Shown: in pieces, positions 1 through 8,065 of the stretch
Numbering within the stretch: position 1 is the first letter of the stretch
Layout of the letters: every line of letters begins with the position of its first letter
NCBI GenBank assembly: GCA_009774735.1
Contig: VSOH01000007.1
Location: 1 to 18,845, forward strand
DNA: 18,845 bases
Direction of reading: 5' to 3'
Source: Clostridiales bacterium
GTDB lineage: Bacteria; Bacillota_A; Clostridia; Oscillospirales; Acutalibacteraceae
The notes under the pieces: generated by a model
What the model saw: only the letters and a program-made list of their open reading frames with translations
Told to the model about the DNA's origin: nothing
Databases searched by the model: none
Made by a program: the position numbers and the translations under genes

Positions 1-60
1 TTTTAGCCTAATGATATCATTTTTTTGTATAAAAATCAATATTCTTTATGCATATTGTCT

Positions 61-125
61 ATACCATTTTTTACTTAAAATTATTATATTATTTATAAAT
101 TATATATTGATTATATAAATGGTAT
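61..125. repeat. 9-bp inverted repeat spanning the miaB promoter
   Basis: ATACCATTT at 61-69 is the exact reverse complement of AAATGGTAT at 117-125. The arms are 47 bases apart. The right arm falls inside the spacer between the -35 and -10 hexamers of the predicted miaB promoter. It could be an operator or a looping site, but the surroundings are extremely AT-rich, so chance is quite possible; only the ACC/GGT cores add information. Confidence 0.3.
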
Positions 126-135
126 TTGTTATAAT
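107..135 (+). promoter_or_regulatory. sigma-A-type promoter for the miaB operon
   Basis: A -35-like TTGATT at 107-112 is followed by exactly 17 bases and a perfect TATAAT at 130-135. A TG at 127-128 gives the extended -10 form (TGnTATAAT). Transcription should start near 142, leaving a leader of about 33 bases before the miaB ATG at 175, with AGGTGA at 164-169 as ribosome binding site. A second TATAAT at 144-149 has no good -35 partner and is probably not used, or is minor. This is the only convincing plus-strand promoter I see, so it may drive much of the downstream gene series. Confidence 0.75.
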
Positions 136-174
136 GTTATCCGTATAATGATATGGTTTGATGAGGTGAAATGA

Positions 175-1611
175 ATGAGCAACGACAGCAGAAAAACAGC
201 GGTAATAGGCGAGGATGAGCTTGAAAAGCAAAAGCAGTTTACCGTTAAGGTCAATTCGGTTTTATCTGCACGATATGGAGAAAAGCCCAAGGCTTGTGTT
301 ATTACCTACGGCTGTCAGCAAAATGTTGCCGACAGTGAAAAAATTAAAGGTATGCTGGAGCTTATGGGATATGATTTCACCGAGGAAAGACTTGAAGCAA
401 AGCTGATTATATTTAATACCTGTGCGGTAAGAGAGCATGCTGAGGACAGGGTTTTCGGCAATGTCGGCTCGCTAAAAAGCTATAAGCGTGAAAATCCGGA
501 TGCTGTTATTGCTCTTTGCGGCTGTATGATGCAGCAGGAGCATATTGCCAACAAGATTAAGCAGTCCTATCCCTTTGTTGATTTGGTTTTCGGTACACAT
601 GTTATTCACCGTCTGCCTGAGCTTTTGTACAGAGCCCTGACAGGCAGAAAAAGAGTTTTTGAAATACCTGATTTTGACGGTGCGATTGCTGAGGGGATTC
701 CTGTTAAAAGAGATAATGATGCTAAAGCCTGGCTGCCGATTATGTATGGCTGCAACAATTTCTGTACATACTGTATCGTGCCATATGTAAGGGGCAGAGA
801 AAGAAGCCGCAGCAAGGAAAATATCATTGCCGAATTCAAAGAGCTGGTGGCGCAGGGCTATAAGGAAATTACGCTGCTTGGGCAGAATGTCAATTCCTAC
901 GGAAAGGATTTAATTCCTTATGTCAGCTTTTCACAGCTTTTAAGAGAACTGAATGACCTTGACGGTGATTTCAGAATTCGCTTTATGACAAGTCATCCCA
1001 AGGACTGCACAAAAGAGCTTATTGAAACGATGGCTGAGTGTGACAAGGTTGCACAGCATCTGCATCTGCCGTTCCAGAGCGGCAGTGACAGAGTCCTTAA
1101 GGCGATGAACAGACATTATACAAGAGAGCAGTATCTGTCACTGATTCATTATGCCAAGGAGCTGATGGGTGACGAACTGTCAATCACAAGTGATATTATT
1201 GTCGGCTTTCCCGGTGAAACCTATGAGGAGTTCAAGGAGACACTTTCACTTGTTGAAGAAGTTAAAGCAACCTCGCTTTTTACTTTCATTTATTCACCAA
1301 GAAAGGGAACCCCTGCGGCAGAAATGCCTGACCCTGTTCCTGCTGAGGAAAAGTCACGCTGGTTTAAGGAGCTGACTGATTTGCAGGAAAAAATCAGTGC
1401 ATCGCAAATGGCACTTCACGAGGGCAAAACCTATAAGTGCTATGTTTACGGCAAGGGTAAATTAAATGATAATTACGTTGCTGCCCGTAATGACGGCAAC
1501 CTGATTATAGAATTTGAAGGTGACGAAAGCCTTATCGGCACCTTCCAAAGAATAAAAGTTATCGAACCTCTGACCTTTGTTATGAGGGGAGAATTAGTAA
1601 AGGAGAAATAA
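175..1611 (+). CDS. miaB: tRNA-2-methylthio-N6-dimethylallyladenosine synthase MiaB
   Basis: This radical-SAM methylthiotransferase adds the 2-methylthio group to i6A at position 37 of tRNAs reading UNN codons, giving ms2i6A. The 478 residues show the three MiaB parts in order. The N-terminal methylthiotransferase domain carries the cysteines for the auxiliary [4Fe-4S] cluster (C47 in YGCQQN, C83 in NTCAVRE, C117 in CGCMMQQ). The radical-SAM core has CxxxCxxC at C193, C197 and C200 in YGCNNFCTYC. A TRAM-type RNA-binding domain fills roughly residues 413-476. About 35 extra residues precede the first domain, as in Bacillus YmcB. The start at 175 has AGGTGA 5 bases upstream; an ATG at 171 is out of frame. 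Its substrate, i6A37, is made by MiaA at 7133 in the same gene series. All catalytic cysteines are present. Confidence 0.97.
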   Translation: MSNDSRKTAVIGEDELEKQKQFTVKVNSVLSARYGEKPKACVITYGCQQNVADSEKIKGMLELMGYDFTEERLEAKLIIFNTCAVREHAEDRVFGNVGSLKSYKRENPDAVIALCGCMMQQEHIANKIKQSYPFVDLVFGTHVIHRLPELLYRALTGRKRVFEIPDFDGAIAEGIPVKRDNDAKAWLPIMYGCNNFCTYCIVPYVRGRERSRSKENIIAEFKELVAQGYKEITLLGQNVNSYGKDLIPYVSFSQLLRELNDLDGDFRIRFMTSHPKDCTKELIETMAECDKVAQHLHLPFQSGSDRVLKAMNRHYTREQYLSLIHYAKELMGDELSITSDIIVGFPGETYEEFKETLSLVEEVKATSLFTFIYSPRKGTPAAEMPDPVPAEEKSRWFKELTDLQEKISASQMALHEGKTYKCYVYGKGKLNDNYVAARNDGNLIIEFEGDESLIGTFQRIKVIEPLTFVMRGELVKEK

Positions 1612-1613
1612 CT

Positions 1614-2030
1614 ATGAGCATTGAATCAGCATTAAGAGAATTAGGCAAGGAAATCCAGAAGGATGAGCGTTTCATCGCTTTGCAGGCAGCAGCCAAGGCA
1701 AACGGCGGTGACGAAAAGCTCCAGCAGCAGATGCAGGAGATGCAGCTTTTATCACTCAAATATCAGCAGGAGGCCGAAAAGGGCGAGGAGGCTTCACAGG
1801 AAAGAATTGCTGAGCTTCAGGAAGAATATCAGAAGCTTTACGCTGAAATTATGGAAGGCGAGAATATGAAAAATTATTCTGCAGCGGCTGCTGAGATGGA
1901 GCAGATGGCTCAATACATCAGCGGTATGATTGGCTTGTTCTTTGACGGACAGGATGCAGAAACCTGTGAGCTTCCAAAGGCAGAGGATGGATGCACACAT
2001 GATTGCTGCACCTGCGGCGGATGCCACTAA
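1614..2030 (+). CDS. YlbF/YmcA-family protein with Cys-rich C-terminus
   Basis: This 138-residue, mostly helical protein resembles the YlbF/YmcA (RicF/RicA) family. In Bacillus subtilis, YmcA, YlbF and YaaT form the Ric complex, which carries [4Fe-4S] clusters and promotes RNase Y-dependent mRNA maturation. The gene directly follows miaB, as ymcA follows ymcB (the miaB orthologue) in Bacillus, so it is probably the positional equivalent of ymcA. Residues 1-110 are rich in Q, E, K and A and are predicted helical. The last 21 residues hold all six cysteines (118, 127, 131, 132, 134, 137) and end in CCTCGGCH, which looks like a metal or Fe-S binding tail. The start lies 2 bases after the miaB stop, with AAGGAG inside the last miaB codons, implying translational coupling. 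The family is fairly sure; the exact orthologue is inferred from position. Confidence 0.8.
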   Translation: MSIESALRELGKEIQKDERFIALQAAAKANGGDEKLQQQMQEMQLLSLKYQQEAEKGEEASQERIAELQEEYQKLYAEIMEGENMKNYSAAAAEMEQMAQYISGMIGLFFDGQDAETCELPKAEDGCTHDCCTCGGCH

Positions 2031-2073
2031 TCTGAATTTTAATTAACTGAATTGCCGAAGAGGAGGAAACAAA

Positions 2074-4710
2074 ATGGCAAAAAATGATGGTAAGCTGTCA
2101 CCTATGATGATGCAGTACTTTCAAATAAAAAGTCAATATAAGGACACCATTTTGTTCTTCCGTCTTGGTGATTTTTATGAGATGTTTTTTGATGATGCCA
2201 AGATTGCATCAAAAGAGCTTGATCTTGTTTTAACAGGCCGTGACTGCGGTCAGGAGGAGCGGGCACCGATGTGCGGTGTGCCATTCCACAGTGCGGATAA
2301 CTACATTGCAAAATTAGTATCACGCGGTTACAAGGTTGCAATCTGTGAGCAGATGGAGGACCCTGCAACAACAAAGGGACTTGTCAAAAGAGATGTCATA
2401 AGAATCATAACTCCGGGTACTGTTATTGAGGGCAATATGCTGGAGGACGGCTCAAATAACTATCTTTGCTCTATCTATTATGGTGAAAAGGATATGGGTG
2501 TCTGCTTTGCTGACGTATCGACAGGCGAGTTCCATATCACTGTTTTAGATGGTGAAGATATTGAAAATAAGCTGATTAACCAGCTTTCGACATATTCACC
2601 GAGAGAGCTGATTATGAATTCGGGTGTTCTTAATCTTTCAGGGGTTGAGAATTTTGCCCAAAGAATCGGTGCAAGCGTTGAGGTGCTTGACGATGAAAAG
2701 TTTGATTTTTCAGTTGCATCAGCGCTTGTAATTGAAACACTGAAAAAAGAAGAAATTTCTTCACTTGGTATCGGTCACAGCAAATCGGGTGTAAGCTCAA
2801 TCGGTGCTGTTATCGGTTATCTTAAAGAAACACAGCGTAAAAATGAAATTGAGGCACCGTCAGAGATTGATTTTTATGATGACGAGCAGTATATGAAGCT
2901 CGACATCAGTGCAAGAAGAAATCTGGAGCTTACACGCTCAATGATGACAGGTGATAAGAAGCACTCGCTTTTGTGGGTTATTGACAAAACAAAGACGGCT
3001 ATGGGCAAGCGAATGATTAAATCATGGCTTGAAAGACCGCTTATGTCCATACCTAAGATTGTTAAAAGGCAGAATGCAGTGGGCGAGCTTGTTGATACAC
3101 CGATGCTCAGGGACACTGTTCGTGATGCATTAACGGGTGTCAACGATATTGAAAGGCTGATGACACGTATCGTATATGGTACAGCCAATGCCAAAGAGCT
3201 TAAGTCACTGCAGTTTACAATTGAAAGATTGCCGTCGGTCAAGAACAATCTTTCAGAATGTTCAACAGCACTGCTGAAAGAAATTTATAATTCAATTGAC
3301 CTTTTGCAGGATGTTTATGGTTTAATTGACCGTGCTATTGTGGACGAGCCTCCTTTCTCTGTACGCGAGGGCGGAATGATTAAGACCGGCTTTAATGAGG
3401 AAATCGACTCACTGAAAGCTATAATGACAGACGGTGCAGGCGTCATTGCTGCAATTGAAACCGAACAAAGAGAGCTGACAGGCATACCTAAGCTGAAGGT
3501 CGGATACAATAAGGTTTTCGGATACTATATTGAGGTTACAAATTCCTACAGGGATTTGGTGCCTGAAACCTACATAAGAAAACAGACACTCGCAAATTGT
3601 GAACGATATATTACACAGGAGCTTAAGGATTTAGAAGGCAGAATTATCGGTGCTAAGGATCATTGTGTTGCACTTGAGTACGAGGTTTTCTCGGCGGTGA
3701 GAAATGATATTTCCGCACAGCTTGAGCGTCTGCAGAAAACGGCAAAATCACTTGCAGTGCTTGATGTGCTTTGCTCTCTTGCTGAGGTTGCTTTTGCAAA
3801 TAACTATGTTTGCCCGACCATTTCAAATGACGGCGTTATTGATGTCAAGGACGGCAGACATCCCGTGGTTGAGGCTCTGCTTAATGATGCACCCTTTGTG
3901 CCGAATGATACCTTGCTTGACTTGGAGGATAACCGCTGTGCAATCATCACAGGTCCTAATATGGCAGGTAAATCAACCTATATGAGACAGATTGCTTTAA
4001 TTAGCCTTTTGGCACAGGTTGGCTCATTTGTTCCTGCAAGGCGTGCGCACCTTGGTATTGTTGACGCAATATTCACACGTGTTGGTGCAAGTGATGATCT
4101 GGCAACCGGTCAGTCTACCTTTATGGTTGAAATGAACGAGGTTTCAACAATTCTTAAAAATGCCACATCAAATTCGCTTATCATTCTTGATGAAATCGGC
4201 AGGGGTACATCAACCTTTGACGGAATGAGTATTGCAAGGGCAGTGCTCGAATTTGTTTGTAAAAAGAAGAGCCTTGGTGCTAAGGCATTATTTGCTACGC
4301 ACTATCATGAGCTTACTGCTATGGAGGGTATGATTGACGGTGTCAAGAATTACTCAATCGCAGTTAAAAAGCGCGGTGATGATATTACTTTTTTAAGACG
4401 CATTGTCCGCGGCGGTGCAGACCAGAGCTTTGGTATTGAGGTGGCCAAGCTTGCGGGTGTGCCTGACAGTGTTGTCAAACGTGCTAAGGTTATTTTAAAA
4501 GACCTTGAGGCTAATGCAGTTAAAATTGAATTTAAGGCTGAGGACAGTATCGTTGAAGAGGAAACAGCCGATATTCAGTATAACTTTACCGCCAACGGCA
4601 GACAGGAAATATTTGAAATATTAAAAACGATAGATGTCAACACCTTGACTCCTATTGAAGCCATGCAGACACTGTATGATTTAAAAAAGAAAGCACAGGA
4701 GCTTGAATAA
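2074..4710 (+). CDS. mutS: DNA mismatch repair protein MutS
   Basis: MutS finds mispaired or unpaired bases and, with ATP, recruits MutL. The 878 residues match the usual full length of about 850-880. The mismatch-reading wedge is present as F34-Y-E36 in GDFYEMFF. The connector, lever and clamp regions follow. The ABC-type ATPase has Walker A at 627-635 (GPNMAGKST), Walker B with D706 and E707 in ILDEIGRGTST, and the ATHYHEL switch. The C-terminal helices contain TPIEAMQTLYDLK, typical of the dimer-contact end. An AGGAGG box at 2061-2066 lies 7 bases before the ATG. A 43-base gap separates it from the YmcA-like gene. In Bacillus, cotE sits at this point; here there is nothing. The length and motifs separate it from MutS2, and no Smr domain is present. 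Confidence 0.98.
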   Translation: MAKNDGKLSPMMMQYFQIKSQYKDTILFFRLGDFYEMFFDDAKIASKELDLVLTGRDCGQEERAPMCGVPFHSADNYIAKLVSRGYKVAICEQMEDPATTKGLVKRDVIRIITPGTVIEGNMLEDGSNNYLCSIYYGEKDMGVCFADVSTGEFHITVLDGEDIENKLINQLSTYSPRELIMNSGVLNLSGVENFAQRIGASVEVLDDEKFDFSVASALVIETLKKEEISSLGIGHSKSGVSSIGAVIGYLKETQRKNEIEAPSEIDFYDDEQYMKLDISARRNLELTRSMMTGDKKHSLLWVIDKTKTAMGKRMIKSWLERPLMSIPKIVKRQNAVGELVDTPMLRDTVRDALTGVNDIERLMTRIVYGTANAKELKSLQFTIERLPSVKNNLSECSTALLKEIYNSIDLLQDVYGLIDRAIVDEPPFSVREGGMIKTGFNEEIDSLKAIMTDGAGVIAAIETEQRELTGIPKLKVGYNKVFGYYIEVTNSYRDLVPETYIRKQTLANCERYITQELKDLEGRIIGAKDHCVALEYEVFSAVRNDISAQLERLQKTAKSLAVLDVLCSLAEVAFANNYVCPTISNDGVIDVKDGRHPVVEALLNDAPFVPNDTLLDLEDNRCAIITGPNMAGKSTYMRQIALISLLAQVGSFVPARRAHLGIVDAIFTRVGASDDLATGQSTFMVEMNEVSTILKNATSNSLIILDEIGRGTSTFDGMSIARAVLEFVCKKKSLGAKALFATHYHELTAMEGMIDGVKNYSIAVKKRGDDITFLRRIVRGGADQSFGIEVAKLAGVPDSVVKRAKVILKDLEANAVKIEFKAEDSIVEEETADIQYNFTANGRQEIFEILKTIDVNTLTPIEAMQTLYDLKKKAQELE

Positions 4711-4718
4711 GGATAAAT

Positions 4719-5189
4719 ATGTTTGAAAGTCCAAACGATGCGTTAAATCTTTTGTTTATAATCTTAATACCGATGCTGATTACTGCTACTGTTACCGCTG
4801 TTTTCAGTGCAATATCCACATTGGCGGTGTACTATTACAATAAATCACGCAGTGTCAAAGAAAAAAGTGCAACATATTTTTTGATTTTTCTTGGCGGTAT
4901 ACTTGGTGTGATTATTTATTATTTCGTCACAAAAAAGAAAAAAGATAATCTTGACCGTATTGATGAAAACAAAATAAAAAAGTTCAGAATTATATCAATT
5001 CTTTTAATGGTTATAGCAGCTATCGGCTTTGGTGCAAATATATATGCCTCACAAACAGGTATGTATGATACCGATGAATATAAGCGAATGATGGAAGAAG
5101 CCAATACCATAAGCTATGATATGTACGATAAGGATTATATAGACTCAAATATGCTTAATGAGAGCGCGGACAGAACGCTTCAAGAATAA
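4719..5189 (+). CDS. hypothetical three-helix membrane protein
   Basis: I do not recognise this 156-residue protein. Three hydrophobic segments are visible: about residues 9-39 (long), 51-70 (with a central Gly-Gly) and 90-111. They are separated by two basic loops, 40-50 and 71-89; the second begins KKKKDNLDR. The last 45 residues are hydrophilic and rich in Asp, Tyr and Met. Both loops on either side of helix 2 are strongly positive, which conflicts with a simple three-pass positive-inside layout, so one segment may be re-entrant or peripheral. The gene lies 8 bases after mutS. AAGGA overlapping the mutS stop serves as a modest ribosome binding site, and mutL follows after 35 bases. Nothing in the sequence ties it to mismatch repair beyond co-transcription. 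Codon use looks like its neighbours, so recent transfer is not suggested. Confidence 0.8.
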   Translation: MFESPNDALNLLFIILIPMLITATVTAVFSAISTLAVYYYNKSRSVKEKSATYFLIFLGGILGVIIYYFVTKKKKDNLDRIDENKIKKFRIISILLMVIAAIGFGANIYASQTGMYDTDEYKRMMEEANTISYDMYDKDYIDSNMLNESADRTLQE

Positions 5190-5224
5190 CAGAAATTAAC
5201 AAGGATTGAAAGGAGGGGGGAGCA

Positions 5225-7129
5225 ATGCCTACCATTAATGTTTTACCAAAGGAAATATATCAGCTTATTGCAGCAGGTGAGGTTGTTGAGCGTCCCTCTT
5301 CAATCGTTAAGGAAATGATAGAAAATTCCGTTGACGCAGGGGCGGAGCATATAACCGTTGAAATTAAAAACGGCGGTTCTACCTATGTTCGTATTACCGA
5401 TGACGGATGCGGAATTGAAAGAGAGCAGGTTAAAAAGGTTTTTGTTTCCCACGCAACAAGTAAGATTTCAAGTGCTGATGACCTTAATGCTATCGGAACT
5501 CTCGGTTTTCGCGGTGAAGCTATGGCTTCAATTTCCGCAGTTGCTAAGGTTGAGCTTTTAACAAAGGCTGACAGTGAGGATGTAGGCACAAGGTATGAAA
5601 TTGCAGGCGGTGAGGAAATATCCATTGATGATGCAGGCTGTCCAAAGGGCACAACAATTGTCGTGCGTGATATATTCTTTAATACGCCTGCAAGAATGAA
5701 ATTCTTAAAAAAGGATGTTACCGAGGGCAATGCCGTTGCAGGTATTGTTGACAGAATGGCAATATCTCATCCTGAGATTTCTTTCAGATTTATCCGTGAC
5801 GGAAAGCAGACCTTGATTACTTCAGGCAATGGGGATTTAAAATCTGCAATCTATTCGGTGTTCGGCAGGGAGGTCAGTGAGAGTTTAATTTATGTTGACT
5901 ATGCCTATGATAATATGAGGGTGACAGGCTACGTGTCAAAGCCCACTGCTTCAAGAAAGAGCAGAGCTATGCAGTTTTTCTTTATTAATAATCGGCTTGT
6001 TAAATCTGCAACTGCAATGGCGGCTTTGGAGCAGGCATATAAAAATTCTATAATGGTTGGGCGTTTCCCTATGTGTGTGCTCAATATTGAACTCAATCCT
6101 GCACTTGTTGACGTTAATGTGCACCCTGCAAAAATTGAGGTGCGCTTTGCCAATGAAAAACCTATTTTTGATTTGATTTACTATGGTGTTAAATCTGCTG
6201 TTGAGGCTGACAGGTCTGTTAAGGAGGCTGATTTTTCACCAAAGCTTGAGCAGATTTATGATACCCCTTCAAAGGTTAACCAAACCTATACATCTAAAAT
6301 TGACTTCTTTAAGAAAAAAGAGGAACCGCCTGTTCAGCAGTCCTTTAAAATTCAGCCAGGTGAAGGTTTTTACCAGTCCTCAAAAAGTACACTTCATTCA
6401 CCAAGAGCATCATATACTTTAGATATTGAGTATGAGGATAACGATGAACAGCAAAAGATTTCTGAAGCAAAGCCTGAAACAGTGCATATTGACGAGGTTA
6501 AGTCTTCTATTGCGGAAGAGGTGCAGGAAAGCCCGGTAACCTGCGATGAAAATGATAACAAAAATATTGATTTTAAACTAATCGGTGAGGTGTTCAAAAC
6601 CTATCTGATTGTTGAAATTGAAAACGAGCTGTATTTTATTGACAAGCATGCTGCGCACGAGCGAATGAATTATGAGCAGTTCAGGGCACAGGCAACTGTC
6701 GAAACCCAGATGCTTTTAAGCCCTGTTGCAGTTAATCTTTCAAAGGATGAATTCAATGCCCTTTGCGATAATACGGATTTGCTGAGTCAATGCGGCTTTG
6801 AGGCAGAGCCTTTTGGTGACAGTGCGGTAATTGTTCGTGCCGTTCCGTCACTTGTCGGTGACAGTGATGTTAAGGATTTGATATGCGAAATTGCCGAAAA
6901 GCTCCTTGAGCATAAAACAGATATTACACCCGATAAAATCGAATGGATTTATCACTCAGCATCCTGCAGAGGTGCAGTTAAGGCGGGGGACAACACATCA
7001 CCTGAAGAACAAAGATTATTTGTCGCAAAGCTGCTTTCAATGCCGAATATCAGATTTTGCCCACACGGCAGACCCGTGTTTATAAAAATATCCAAGTATG
7101 ATATAGAAAAGCAGTTTGGCAGAGTGTAG
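5225..7129 (+). CDS. mutL: DNA mismatch repair endonuclease MutL
   Basis: MutL couples mismatch recognition by MutS to strand incision. The N-terminal GHKL ATPase shows KEMIENSVDAGA (E30 and N34), ITDDGCGI and GFRGEAMASIS. A poorly conserved, acidic and probably disordered linker covers about 330-445. The C-terminal domain carries the nicking-endonuclease signature D473-K-H-A-x-x-E479-R-x-x-Y-E484, then SCRGAVKAGD around C581 and CPHGRP at 612-617. This is a nuclease-type MutL, as expected in a genome using a MutH-independent pathway. QMLLSP at 495-500 resembles the sliding-clamp binding motif (QEMIVP in Bacillus). The usual DQHA reads DKHA; the metal-binding D, H and E are kept. The 634-residue length is normal. 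AGGAGG at 5211-5216 sits 8 bases before the ATG. Confidence 0.97.
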   Translation: MPTINVLPKEIYQLIAAGEVVERPSSIVKEMIENSVDAGAEHITVEIKNGGSTYVRITDDGCGIEREQVKKVFVSHATSKISSADDLNAIGTLGFRGEAMASISAVAKVELLTKADSEDVGTRYEIAGGEEISIDDAGCPKGTTIVVRDIFFNTPARMKFLKKDVTEGNAVAGIVDRMAISHPEISFRFIRDGKQTLITSGNGDLKSAIYSVFGREVSESLIYVDYAYDNMRVTGYVSKPTASRKSRAMQFFFINNRLVKSATAMAALEQAYKNSIMVGRFPMCVLNIELNPALVDVNVHPAKIEVRFANEKPIFDLIYYGVKSAVEADRSVKEADFSPKLEQIYDTPSKVNQTYTSKIDFFKKKEEPPVQQSFKIQPGEGFYQSSKSTLHSPRASYTLDIEYEDNDEQQKISEAKPETVHIDEVKSSIAEEVQESPVTCDENDNKNIDFKLIGEVFKTYLIVEIENELYFIDKHAAHERMNYEQFRAQATVETQMLLSPVAVNLSKDEFNALCDNTDLLSQCGFEAEPFGDSAVIVRAVPSLVGDSDVKDLICEIAEKLLEHKTDITPDKIEWIYHSASCRGAVKAGDNTSPEEQRLFVAKLLSMPNIRFCPHGRPVFIKISKYDIEKQFGRV

Positions 7130-7132
7130 CAT

Positions 7133-8065
7133 ATGGATAATATGAAAAAGAAAATTATTGTTGTTGCAGGTGCTACTGCATCAGGGAAAACAGCACTTGG
7201 CATTGAGCTTGCCAAAGCAGTGAATGGTGAAATTATTTCTGCTGATTCAATGCAGGTTTATAAGGGAATGCCTATTGCAACTGCTGCTCCCACTGAGGAG
7301 GAAAAGCAGACAGTGTCGCATCACCTTGTTGAATTTCTTGAGCCGAGTGAAAGCTTTTCCGTTGCACGCTGGTGTGACCTTGCAAGAGCAAAAATTGATG
7401 AAATTACAGGCAGAGGACATACGCCGATTATAGTAGGCGGCACAGGGCTTTTTATTGACAGCCTTGTTGACAATATTATTTTTGAGGAAATACCTGTTGA
7501 CAGTGAGTTAAGGCAACGGCTTATGGAAAAATCAGAGGATGATTTATATAATGAGCTTCTTAGCGTTGATTCAAAAGCAGCAGAGAATATACATAAAAAC
7601 AATAAAAAAAGAGTTGTGAGAGCACTGGAGCTTTATTATTCAGGTTCATCAAAAACTCAGCAGAATATGAATTCAAGGAAAATACAGTCACCCTATGAAG
7701 CACTTTATTTCTTTATTAATTATTGTGACAGGCAAAAGCTTTATGACAGAATTAATAAAAGAGTTGATATAATGCTTGATCTCGGTATTGTTGAGGAAGC
7801 ACGTGACTGTTTAAATAAATACACAGGCACGTCTGCTCAGGCAATCGGTCACAAGGAGCTGATGCCGTATTTAACAGAAGCAGACAGTCTTGAAAATTGT
7901 GTTAATAAATTAAAGCAGGAAACACGCCGTTATGCAAAACGACAGATTACCTGGTTTAAAAGACGTGAAAATGCAATTGTTCTTCAGCCTGATTCTGCAG
8001 GCTATGAGCATATGACAGCATATGCAGTTAAAAAATGTGAGGAATTTTTAAATGGCAGAATCTGA
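7133..8065 (+). CDS. miaA: tRNA dimethylallyltransferase MiaA
   Basis: MiaA transfers a dimethylallyl group to N6 of adenosine 37, giving i6A, the substrate of MiaB encoded at 175. The 310 residues include the P-loop GATASGKT at 13-20, the ADSMQVYKG segment around 37-45 that contacts the substrate, VGGTGLFI, RALELYYSG, and the late QAIGHKEL and RRYAKRQITWFKR segments typical of the family. The gene starts 3 bases after mutL, the same mutL-miaA adjacency as in many bacteria. I see no good ribosome binding site before 7133 or before an alternative ATG at 7142 (residue 4), so it probably depends on coupling to mutL translation. Its end overlaps the next gene by 14 bases. Confidence 0.96.
   Translation: MDNMKKKIIVVAGATASGKTALGIELAKAVNGEIISADSMQVYKGMPIATAAPTEEEKQTVSHHLVEFLEPSESFSVARWCDLARAKIDEITGRGHTPIIVGGTGLFIDSLVDNIIFEEIPVDSELRQRLMEKSEDDLYNELLSVDSKAAENIHKNNKKRVVRALELYYSGSSKTQQNMNSRKIQSPYEALYFFINYCDRQKLYDRINKRVDIMLDLGIVEEARDCLNKYTGTSAQAIGHKELMPYLTEADSLENCVNKLKQETRRYAKRQITWFKRRENAIVLQPDSAGYEHMTAYAVKKCEEFLNGRI

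Noticed and set aside
10..26. AATGATATCATT followed by a T-run as an upstream terminator
   Set aside because: The palindrome has no loop and a very short stem, and the preceding gene is not visible, so a terminator cannot be supported.
2874..3248. 124-residue open frame on the minus strand inside mutS
   Set aside because: It lies fully inside a strongly supported gene, shows no recognisable motif and looks like an antisense shadow.
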